Assembly: GCA_963817375.1 (NCBI GenBank) | Contig: CAWFOB010000006.1 | Span: forward strand, 62,001-126,000 | DNA: 64,000 nucleotides | Direction of reading: 5' to 3' | DNA from: JACVRM01 sp963817375 | Lineage (GTDB): Bacteria > Actinomycetota > Thermoleophilia > Gaiellales > Gaiellaceae | Shown here: positions 9,588 to 16,732 of the stretch, in pieces | Layout of the letters: each line of letters opens with the position of its first letter | How positions within the stretch are numbered: position 1 is the first letter of the stretch | The notes under the pieces: generated by a model | What the model was told of the DNA's origin: nothing | Database searches by the model: none | What the model saw: the letters and a program-made list of their open reading frames with translations, nothing else | Made by a program: the position numbers and the translations under genes

Positions 9588-10444
9588 CTCTGCGTTATGA
9601 CCGGCAGCGGGCTGAGGATCATCACGCCGCTGGACCCGTCTCCGGCGCTCTGGAGCTGGTACTGGTAGAAGGCCGGGTACGTCAGCTTGTCGACCAGGTT
9701 TGCCTCCTGGGCGGGCAGCTGGAAGCCGCGCGGCCGTCCCGGCAGCGTGTCGGCCAGCGGCGTGTCCTTGTACTGCTGGCTGTACCGGTTCTTGCGGAAG
9801 AACAGTGCGGTGGAGATCTTCTGGCTCGCCTTGGCCAGCGGGTTCGGCGGCATGAACGTGACGACCGAGTTCACGCCGTGCACGTACCGGAAGGTGTAGA
9901 GCGCGAGCTCGAGCGCCTCACGGCGCAGCAGCCGCTGGCGGTCGGCCGACGGCGTGCCTTCGCTGATCGCGCAATCGGCGCCGGCGCCGCAGAAGTAGTA
10001 GAGCATCGAGTCGTTGAGCGAGTAGGTGTCGAACTGCTGCTCCTTCGAGAACAGCGCCTGCTTGTCGACGGCCGCGGTCTTGAGCGGTGGGCTCTCGGTC
10101 GCCGGCGAGCGGGGGATGACAGCGACCAGCTGGCGTCCGCTCGGCAGCCGGTAGCTGTCGGCGACGTGCTGGACGATCTGGTTGACCTCGGCCGTGCCCG
10201 ACCCCGTCGGCTTCCAGCTCGACCAGACGAGCTTCGTCCCACCGCCGCGCGTCAGCCCGACGGCGAGCGCGATGACGGTGATCGAGAGGACGAGCCCGAG
10301 CGCGGCGTAGGCGATGAGGAAGCGGCCGGCGTGCGGCGCCGACTCCCATTCCGGGGGCGGCCGGCGCACGAGCGACTCGTCCGCCGGCGGCGCGGGCGCG
10401 GCGAACGTGGGCGTCGAGTCCTGGCGGTTCAGATTCTCGGCCAT
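9584..10444 (-). CDS. Single-pass membrane protein encoded with the FtsH-like protease
   Basis: 286 residues. A Pro/Ala-rich cytoplasmic N-terminus (~38 residues) is followed by one transmembrane helix, FLIAYAALGLVLSITVIALA, and a ~220-residue extracytoplasmic domain with a close Cys pair (YYFCGAGADCAI), aromatic segments (YTFRYVHGVNSVVTF) and FFRKNRYSQQYKD. I recognise no family. The start lies inside the FtsH-like gene (16-bp overlap) and its stop overlaps the next start by 4 bp, so the three genes are translationally coupled. By analogy with HflK/HflC or other FtsH partners it could be an adaptor or substrate; that is inference from position only. Confidence 0.75.
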   Translation of the reverse strand: MAENLNRQDSTPTFAAPAPPADESLVRRPPPEWESAPHAGRFLIAYAALGLVLSITVIALAVGLTRGGGTKLVWSSWKPTGSGTAEVNQIVQHVADSYRLPSGRQLVAVIPRSPATESPPLKTAAVDKQALFSKEQQFDTYSLNDSMLYYFCGAGADCAISEGTPSADRQRLLRREALELALYTFRYVHGVNSVVTFMPPNPLAKASQKISTALFFRKNRYSQQYKDTPLADTLPGRPRGFQLPAQEANLVDKLTYPAFYQYQLQSAGDGSSGVMILSPLPVITQS

Positions 10445-13400
10445 GTCCGTTCCTCCAGGAGATCGACCTCGGGGATCTCGAGGTTGAGCGAGTCGAGCAG
10501 CTCGAGCACCTCGTCGCCGTGGATCTCCTTGCGCGTGACCAGCACGTCCGCGACCCGCTCGACGGCCGCGCGGTTGTGGTCGACGAGCGCGTACGCCTTC
10601 ACGTACGCCTGACCGAGCAGGATCGCCGCGGAGCGCTTCTTCTGCGGGTCGCCGAGCACGCTCGCGATCGGGTTCTCGCCCATCGGGCCGCCGCCGCCCG
10701 TGCGGTTCAGGATCTGGAGGCCGATGCCCTCGAAGCGCTTCTCGATGCGCTGCTTTGCGTCCTCCGCGAACTCCCCGCGCGTGTAGCTCGAGCCGAGCTC
10801 GACGGGCTCCGGCCCCATCGCCGAGGCGCCGACCATCAGCGCCGCCATGGCGGTCGCGCTCTGCACGTCGCCGCCGACGCCGGTCGAGTTCTCGCCGTAG
10901 AAGACCCGCTCGGCGGCCATCGCGCCGAGGCCCCACACGAGCTGGGCCATCTGCTCGCTCTGCCACGCGCTGAAGCGCTCCTCCTTCTGGAGGGCCTGGT
11001 GGTGCCCGAGCGCCTGGCCGCGGCGGCGGATCGAGATCCGCGTCGACTCGGCGCCCTTCATGTACGCATGGCTGCAGACCGCGTGGCCGGCTTCGTGGAT
11101 CGCGACCGCCCGCGTCTCGTGCGGGACGTAGTCGATGTTCACGGCGGTGCCCGACTCGACGGTCGTCATGGCCTCGACGATGTCCTCGTAGTCGAAGCGC
11201 TCGCGGCCGTCGTGGTGGGCATGCGTCAGCGCCATCGAGCAGACCTGCTCGATCATGGCCGGGGAGTTGTGCGTGACGATGTAGTCGTCGGTCACGTAGA
11301 GCCCGTCGTCGTTGGCGACGGTGATGCACTGGACCTGGCACCTTCCGACGGCTTCAACAGCGGTGATTCGCCTCCGAAACGGCTTTTTCGAGGCGCGGTG
11401 GACGACTGCCTTGCGTGAGAGACGGAAGGGTTCGTGCTCATCGAGAAACTCGATCGCGACGCGCCAGCCTTCGCGCTTGGCCTTGACGCGCGCGATGCCG
11501 CCGATCGACCGGGCCACCTCCGCGACGTCGTCGGCCAGCTGCGCCGAAGCGGTATAGAGCTCGGTTCCGGTGCCGCGGCGGTAGTCAAGGCTCCCATCCG
11601 TATCGAGCAGCCCCTGCAAGAGCGCTAGACGATCCTCGACCGAGGACTGCTTGTACTCATCCGGGATGAACTTCGTATGTGATGTCCGGCCCCAGACGCC
11701 GATCTCGCGAAGCGACTCCGTCAACGGATTCGGCCGCCCACCGCGACGGCCGCTACTGATCCGCCAGTTCCGTGGGCCGTGCTGCACCAGCGATACGCCT
11801 GCCGGCAGCAACTCGGCGACGCGGATGACGGACTCGTCGTCGTCGCTGCAGATATCAGGAGTAACGTGATCGACGCCACCGTCCCCGAGCAGGAATCCGA
11901 GCAAATAGGGATCGACGATCGGCCTTTCCTGAGATCGAAACTCAACGGGAGGGAGCTTCGGCAGGTAGAAACGACTCCCGCTCGTCGACCAGCGAAGTCC
12001 TCGATGTACCAGATACTCAAGCGGCCGTGTCCGGCGGGTCATACGTGGATCGAGCGCGTCGACGCTCCAGAGATGATCGCCGGTGCACCGGGTCGACGTC
12101 CCGTCGTTCAGGTGCACTCGATAGACGTCCATCTCTCCGCGGGGATGCACACCGACGACGGTCGTCGGCTTTCCGTCGCCGCCAATCACGGGGTCCCCCA
12201 CCTGTAGTTCGCCCATCTGTTTCCACCCCGTGGGGGTCAGCACGGCTGCGTCGAGCGGCTGGGCGTACCCGTTGGTGATCCTCGCCAGCTCGTCGCGGCG
12301 GCGCGGCTCGTCCAGCTCGGGCTCGTGCGAGACCTTGTTGATGTAGAGGTCGAGGATGTCGAGCCGGTCCTGCTTGGTCGGCGTGCGGAACCAGATGTGG
12401 CGGCCCATGCGGCCCGGCCGGGTGAGCGCCGGGTCGAGCATCTCGATGGGCACGTTGCAGGCGCCGATGAAGTAGATCTGCTCGCTGCGCGGATGCGGCG
12501 GCTTGACCCGCAGCCGGTACTTGCCGATGCGCCGCGGGACGATGTAGATCGCGTCCAGGAACGTGTTGAAGCGGTTCGTGAACATCTTCCGCATGAACGG
12601 CGGGTTGCCGATCCCGTCCATGACGACGAGCAGCTGGTTCAGCGCCAGTCCGCCGCCGCCGCCGAACATGCCGGGGATCATCTGGTTCACCACGCCGCCG
12701 ATCCGGTGGACGACGGGCGGGTACGGCGACTGCGTCTCCGGCGCACGCTGCACGAAGAGCCGCTCGCGCCAGGCTCGCGTCTCGAGGACCATGTCGCCGC
12801 TCGCGTTGAGCGCGCCGTTCGGCCCGTAGAAGAGGTAGTCGTGGATCGAGCCGGCGGTGAACGCGCCGGTGTAGGCGCTGCCGAGGCTCTGACGCCGCAT
12901 GCCGACGGCGTCGATCTCGTCGATGAAGACGATGCACTGACCGCCCCACTTGCGTGCGAGCCGCTTCGCCTTCCACGCGAGGTAACGGACGATCACGGCA
13001 TCCATCCCGATGAAGGTGTTGTGCGTGACGACGAAATCGTCGGTGACGTAGAGCTCGTTGTCGGAGTCGAGCTTGATGCACTGGGCCTGTTTCCGACCGA
13101 CCTTCTCGATCGCGACCATCCTGCGCGACGGCTCCCAGGCGCGCGTCCAGTTGTCCCGCTTCCGCGACAGGCGGAAGGGGTTGCAGTCGGGCCCGAGGGC
13201 GACGCGTACGTGCCAGGCCGGCGCGGCGGGCCGCTCGCCGTGCACCGGATGCTGATACGTCTCCTTGCCGGTGCGGTTCTTCGTCGCCGTGCCGCCGAGC
13301 GACCGGACGAGGAAGACCACGTCGTCGGCCAGGGCCGATGAGCTGGTCGCGAAGACCGCTTCGCTCCGTTCGTCCTTCCGGACGTTCCCGTCGGTGTCCA

Positions 13401-14817
13401 TGAGCCCGCGGAGAACCTCCAGGCGAGTCTCGGAGCTCGCGTACTTGTAGGAATCCGGGACGAACTTCGTCAGCGCGCCGTGGCCGTACACGCCGAGCGA
13501 CCTCAACGTCTCGGTCAGCTCGTTCGGGGTCCGGCCTCGCCTGCCCGCGGTGAGGTAGTACGCGCCCGGTTTGCCCTGGTTCTCCTCGACCCACATTCCG
13601 TCCGGCAGACGCGCTGCCGCCATACCGACCAGCTCGCTCTCAGCGGCGATCAGGCTTGGCGTCGTCGACGTGAAGCAGCCGTCACCGAGCAGCGCGCCGA
13701 GGAGATACGGGTCGAGCGGGAGCTGCTCTTCCTCGAACTCGAGGTTCTGGACGAGCGGGATGTACGGCCGGTTCTGGCGTGACTCCTGTTCGAGCTTCTC
13801 CTGGATCTCGGCGAGCGACTCGACGCGCCACGACCTGCCCCGGTGCCGGCGGATCTGCCAGAGGTGGTCGAGGTCGCATTCCGTCGACGACCCGTCGGAG
13901 AAGGTGACCCGGTAGATGTCGCGCTCTCCCTGGGGGAACACTCCGATGACCCGGGCCGCACCGCCTTCCGGATCGACGACCTCGTCGCCGATCTCGATCG
14001 CGCCCATGGTCGTCCACCCGCGAGGCGTCAGGATCTTGGCGTCGAGCGGCTGTGCCTGCGCAAATCCGGAGCCCGGGATCGAGACAAATGGTGAGTTAAA
14101 TCCAGTCGCAATTGCCTTCGAAAGCATCGTCTTGCCGGTGCCGGGCGCGCCGAGCATGAGCAGCCCGCGCTCCCGCTTGCCGCCTGCGCTCTCGAAGGCC
14201 TCGCCCGACTGCCAGAGCGTCACGACGCGGCGGACCTCCTCCTTCGCCTCGGGCTGGCCGCGCACGTCCTGCAGCTTCACGCCCCAGTCCGCGTCGCCGG
14301 GCTCGAAGGCCTGGATCTGCGAGATCCCCATCATCGCCATGGGGCCGAAGAGGATCGCGAAGTTGATCAGCAGCAGGAACGGCAGCGTGACGACCAGTGG
14401 CAAGACCTGAAGCAGCAGGGTCCCGCCGAACAGCTCGTAGAGGCCGTAGACGGCCAGGGCCACGAGGCCGAGGACGACCGCGACGCGGAACTTGTGCGCC
14501 CAGTACCAGGCGCGGCGCCGGTTCATGACGTCCTCTTCGTGCAGCGCCGAGTCCTCGGTGCCGAACAGGCTCGGCCACGGGATGAAGCGCCTGAAGACGA
14601 GGTCCATCGCGCCGCGGAACGCCATCACGCCGATGAAGGTGGCGAGCAGCGACCAGCCGATGCCCCAGCCGACCTGCTCGTGGAACCAGACGAAGACGAC
14701 CGGGCTGGTGAGCAGCGCGACGATGGTGGCCGCCTTCATGAGGCGGCGCCACTGCACGATCAATTCGCCCGATTGATCGCGCGTGGAGCTCCCGACCGGC
14801 TCAGCGACGGTCGTCAT
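10429..14817 (-). CDS. FtsH-like AAA+/M41 membrane protease precursor with two inteins
   Basis: 1462-residue precursor; removing the inteins (255-600 and 852-1184) leaves a 783-residue protein. About four hydrophobic helices occupy residues 28-160. Walker A is GAPGTGKT (223-230), Walker B IVFIDEID (629-636), the second region of homology DPALTRPGRMGRH, then the zinc site HEAGH (1241-1245) with a later conserved Asp in GVGGDVQSAT as likely third ligand. ATPase and peptidase therefore both look functional after splicing. Unlike ordinary FtsH it carries ~90 extra residues between Walker B and LNQLLVVMDG and ~50 more before IYFIGACN, so it is a divergent paralogue. Intein 1 lies directly before the pore-loop residues (TFIG), intein 2 in the sensor-2 region (GY|SPAMIEQ). 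Both disable the ATPase until excised, so protease activity depends on splicing. Confidence 0.9.
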   Translation of the reverse strand: MTTVAEPVGSSTRDQSGELIVQWRRLMKAATIVALLTSPVVFVWFHEQVGWGIGWSLLATFIGVMAFRGAMDLVFRRFIPWPSLFGTEDSALHEEDVMNRRRAWYWAHKFRVAVVLGLVALAVYGLYELFGGTLLLQVLPLVVTLPFLLLINFAILFGPMAMMGISQIQAFEPGDADWGVKLQDVRGQPEAKEEVRRVVTLWQSGEAFESAGGKRERGLLMLGAPGTGKTMLSKAIATGFNSPFVSIPGSGFAQAQPLDAKILTPRGWTTMGAIEIGDEVVDPEGGAARVIGVFPQGERDIYRVTFSDGSSTECDLDHLWQIRRHRGRSWRVESLAEIQEKLEQESRQNRPYIPLVQNLEFEEEQLPLDPYLLGALLGDGCFTSTTPSLIAAESELVGMAAARLPDGMWVEENQGKPGAYYLTAGRRGRTPNELTETLRSLGVYGHGALTKFVPDSYKYASSETRLEVLRGLMDTDGNVRKDERSEAVFATSSSALADDVVFLVRSLGGTATKNRTGKETYQHPVHGERPAAPAWHVRVALGPDCNPFRLSRKRDNWTRAWEPSRRMVAIEKVGRKQAQCIKLDSDNELYVTDDFVVTHNTFIGMDAVIVRYLAWKAKRLARKWGGQCIVFIDEIDAVGMRRQSLGSAYTGAFTAGSIHDYLFYGPNGALNASGDMVLETRAWRERLFVQRAPETQSPYPPVVHRIGGVVNQMIPGMFGGGGGLALNQLLVVMDGIGNPPFMRKMFTNRFNTFLDAIYIVPRRIGKYRLRVKPPHPRSEQIYFIGACNVPIEMLDPALTRPGRMGRHIWFRTPTKQDRLDILDLYINKVSHEPELDEPRRRDELARITNGYAQPLDAAVLTPTGWKQMGELQVGDPVIGGDGKPTTVVGVHPRGEMDVYRVHLNDGTSTRCTGDHLWSVDALDPRMTRRTRPLEYLVHRGLRWSTSGSRFYLPKLPPVEFRSQERPIVDPYLLGFLLGDGGVDHVTPDICSDDDESVIRVAELLPAGVSLVQHGPRNWRISSGRRGGRPNPLTESLREIGVWGRTSHTKFIPDEYKQSSVEDRLALLQGLLDTDGSLDYRRGTGTELYTASAQLADDVAEVARSIGGIARVKAKREGWRVAIEFLDEHEPFRLSRKAVVHRASKKPFRRRITAVEAVGRCQVQCITVANDDGLYVTDDYIVTHNSPAMIEQVCSMALTHAHHDGRERFDYEDIVEAMTTVESGTAVNIDYVPHETRAVAIHEAGHAVCSHAYMKGAESTRISIRRRGQALGHHQALQKEERFSAWQSEQMAQLVWGLGAMAAERVFYGENSTGVGGDVQSATAMAALMVGASAMGPEPVELGSSYTRGEFAEDAKQRIEKRFEGIGLQILNRTGGGGPMGENPIASVLGDPQKKRSAAILLGQAYVKAYALVDHNRAAVERVADVLVTRKEIHGDEVLELLDSLNLEIPEVDLLEERTWPRI
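11266..12264 (-). mobile_element. Intein 2 of the FtsH-like protein: class-3-type, with LAGLIDADG endonuclease
   Basis: 333 residues between ...ARITNGY and SPAMIEQ.... It begins AQPLDAAVLTPTGW and ends IVTHN with Ser at +1. The triad is again present: Trp66 (DHLW), Cys313 (QVQCITV), Thr331 (VTHN). Dodecapeptides are LLGFLLGDG and LQGLLDTDG, both with acidic residues. It is clearly homologous to intein 1 (same AQPLDA start, same HTKFIPDEYK / LTKFVPDSYK block), so the two probably descend from one element that moved within the gene or from sister elements. The DNA looks less G+C-rich than the surrounding exteins, suggesting foreign origin. Confidence 0.9.
13018..14055 (-). mobile_element. Intein 1 of the FtsH-like protein: class-3-type, with LAGLIDADG endonuclease
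   Basis: 346 residues between extein ...GSGFAQ and TFIGMD.... It starts with Ala (AQPLDAKILTPRGW), not Cys or Ser, and ends VVTHN with Thr as +1 residue. Alignment of the joined exteins with FtsH (GSDFVEMFVG) fixes both ends. It has the Trp-Cys-Thr triad of class 3 inteins (known from mycobacteriophage Bethlehem DnaB): Trp66 in block B (DHLW), Cys326 in block F (QAQCIKL), Thr344 in block G (VTHN). Two dodecapeptides, LLGALLGDG (118-126) and LRGLMDTDG (215-223), keep their acidic residues, so the homing endonuclease may be active. The insertion point is between Walker A and B at the substrate-gripping pore loop. Confidence 0.9.
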
Positions 14818-15039
14818 TTCAGAAGTGTAGATGGGGTCTACGACGGGTCAGCTTCTCCTTTAGACGTACGGAATGGCCAATCGGTTTCCATCAGCGGGGC
14901 TGTCCCCGAAGGGGGCTGTCCCCAGTGTCGAGCGGGAGAGACGTGGCGGGGACAGCCCCTGCCTGCTGCAACCCGCAAGACACGAGGGACAGCCCCCGCT
15001 GCGCGGGGACAGCCCCTGCCTGGTGCAACCATTAGACCC
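14818..15039. repeat. REP-like cluster of GGGGCTGTCCCC palindromes between divergent genes
   Basis: 222 bp without a gene between the divergent FtsH-like and CDF genes. It holds palindromes GGGGCTGTCCCC at 14896-14907 and 14912-14923 and inverse forms GGGGACAGCCCC at 14948-14959, 14986-14997 (imperfect) and 15005-15016. A 26-nt unit (palindrome plus TGCCTGsTGCAACC) recurs at 14948-14973 and 15005-15030. Positions 14896-14927 are identical to 38514-38545. The arrangement can fold into strong hairpins and resembles bacterial interspersed REP/BIME elements; it also separates two promoters. Confidence 0.7.
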
Positions 15040-15969
15040 ATGCACCACCACCACGATCACGGCGAGCGCCTGGCCACGGACCGGCGCCGCCTCGGCATCG
15101 CGCTCGTCCTGATCCTCGCCTTCATGGGCGTCGAGATCGTCGGCGGCCTCGTCGCGAACTCGCTGTCCCTGCTCGCCGACGCGGGTCATATGGTCACCGA
15201 CGCGGCCAGCCTCGGGCTGGCGCTCGGCGCCACCTACCTCGCGGCGACCCCGGCGACGCCGCAGCGGAGCTTCGGCCTGCGCCGGGCGGAGATCCTGGCG
15301 GCGCTCGCGAACGGCGTCGCGCTCATCGCGATCTCGATCTGGATCATCATCGCTGCGATCGGGCGCCTCCAGGACCCGCCGGACACGCTCGGGGGATGGA
15401 TGGTCGTCGTCGGCGTGATCGGCATCGGCGTGAACCTCGCCGCCGCAGCCGTGACCTGGGGCGGCCGTCAGGGCAGCCTGAACGTCCGGGCCGCGTTCCA
15501 GCACGTGCTCGCGGACCTGCTCGGCTCCGTCGGCGTCGTCGTGGCCGGGCTGATCGTGCTCACCACCGGCTGGCGCTACGCGGACCCGATCGTCGCAATC
15601 GCGATTGCGCTGCTCATCCTGGCGAGCTCGTGGACGATCCTGCGCGACTCGGTCGAGGTGCTGCTCGAGACGACGCCGCGCGACGTCGACGCCGAGGCGG
15701 TCGGCCGGGCGATGGTGGGGCACGCCGGCGTGCGCGAGGTGCACGACCTGCACATCTGGACGATCACGAGCGGCTTTCCCGCCCTGTCCGCGCACGTGCT
15801 CGTCGACCCCGGCGCCGACTGCCACGCGGTGCGCGAGGAGCTGGAGCACGTGCTCGCCGAGCGCTTCTCGCTGACGCACACGACGCTCCAGGTCGAGCAC
15901 GCCGGCGGCCCCTCGCGCCGCGTCGCGATCGGGGCGCCGTACCGGCGACGCGGTCCACTCGGCCGCTGA
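15040..15969 (+). CDS. Cation diffusion facilitator (CzcD/ZitB-type zinc exporter)
   Basis: 309 residues. Exports divalent metal (probably Zn2+) from the cytoplasm in exchange for H+. A His-rich start (MHHHHDHGE) precedes six predicted helices. The metal site motifs are both present: GHMVTDA in TM2 and QHVLADL in TM5 (HxxxD twice, the zinc-type pattern). The cytoplasmic C-terminal domain includes VREVHDLHIWTITSG and ends with HTTLQVEH. Length is normal for the family. The ATG follows the REP-like repeats; 17 nt separate its stop from the next gene. Metal-responsive control is not visible in the sequence. Confidence 0.9.
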   Translation: MHHHHDHGERLATDRRRLGIALVLILAFMGVEIVGGLVANSLSLLADAGHMVTDAASLGLALGATYLAATPATPQRSFGLRRAEILAALANGVALIAISIWIIIAAIGRLQDPPDTLGGWMVVVGVIGIGVNLAAAAVTWGGRQGSLNVRAAFQHVLADLLGSVGVVVAGLIVLTTGWRYADPIVAIAIALLILASSWTILRDSVEVLLETTPRDVDAEAVGRAMVGHAGVREVHDLHIWTITSGFPALSAHVLVDPGADCHAVREELEHVLAERFSLTHTTLQVEHAGGPSRRVAIGAPYRRRGPLGR

Positions 15970-15986
15970 CGTAGGCTGCCCCGCTT

Positions 15987-16730
15987 ATGTCGTCGCTTCG
16001 CGGCAAGACCGCCGTTGTCACGGGCGCGTCCAGCGGGATGGGCGCCGCGACCGTCCGCCTGCTCACGAGCGAAGGCGTCACCGTCGTCGCCGGCGCGCGC
16101 CGGGTGGAGCGCCTGGCCGAGCTCGGCGACGCGGTCGTCGGCCTGCGCCTGGACGTCATGGATCCCGAGAGCAGCGAGCAGTTCGTGGGCGCTGCCGTCG
16201 ACGCGCTCGGCGGGATCGACATCCTCGTCAACGGCGCCGGCCTCGCCCTGGGCCGCGAGCCGTTCTGGGAGTCGACCGAGGAGGACGAGCACACCGTGCT
16301 CGACACGAACGTCGCCGGGCTGCTGCGCATGACGCGCCTCTGCCTGCCGCACATCCGCGACGGCGGGCACATCGTCAACATCGGCTCCGTCGCCGGCCGC
16401 CAGGCGTACGAGAACGCCGCCGTCTACGTCGCCTCGAAGTTCGCCGTTCGCGGCTTCACGTACGCCCTCCGCGAGGACCTGCTCGGGCGGCCGATCCGGC
16501 TCACGACCGTCGACGGCGGCCTGGTCGAGACGGAGTTCTCACGGGTGCGCTTCCGCGGCGATGCCGACCGTGCTTCGGCGGTCTACCAGGGCGTCGAGGC
16601 GCTGACTGCCGAGGACATGGCCGAGTGCATCCTCTTCGCGCTCAGCCGGCCGCAGCACGTGAACATCGACGAGATCGTCGTCAAGGCGACCGCGCAGTCG
16701 AGCGGCGCCCGCATCCACCGCTCCGAGTAG
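15987..16730 (+). CDS. Short-chain dehydrogenase/reductase (YdfG-like)
   Basis: 247 residues of a classical SDR: nucleotide motif TGASSGMG (positions 13-20), structural LVNGAG, catalytic Ser in NIGSVAG and YVASK with Tyr and Lys. GARRVERL after beta-2 suggests NADP(H) preference. Closest in texture to YdfG/serine-3-dehydrogenase-like oxidoreductases acting on small 3-hydroxy acids or aldehydes; the exact substrate cannot be told. It is followed after 2 nt by the debranching-enzyme gene and lies 17 nt after the CDF gene, so the three are probably co-transcribed. Confidence 0.85.
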   Translation: MSSLRGKTAVVTGASSGMGAATVRLLTSEGVTVVAGARRVERLAELGDAVVGLRLDVMDPESSEQFVGAAVDALGGIDILVNGAGLALGREPFWESTEEDEHTVLDTNVAGLLRMTRLCLPHIRDGGHIVNIGSVAGRQAYENAAVYVASKFAVRGFTYALREDLLGRPIRLTTVDGGLVETEFSRVRFRGDADRASAVYQGVEALTAEDMAECILFALSRPQHVNIDEIVVKATAQSSGARIHRSE

Positions 16731-16732
16731 CC

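Noticed and set aside
11266..14055. Reading the two inserted segments as phage or separate homing-endonuclease genes
   Set aside because: They are continuous in frame with the exteins, and have splicing blocks A, B, F and G at both ends.
14896..15030. CRISPR array from repeated GGGGACAGCCCC units
   Set aside because: Units are palindromic, irregularly spaced, in both orientations, and no cas gene is present.
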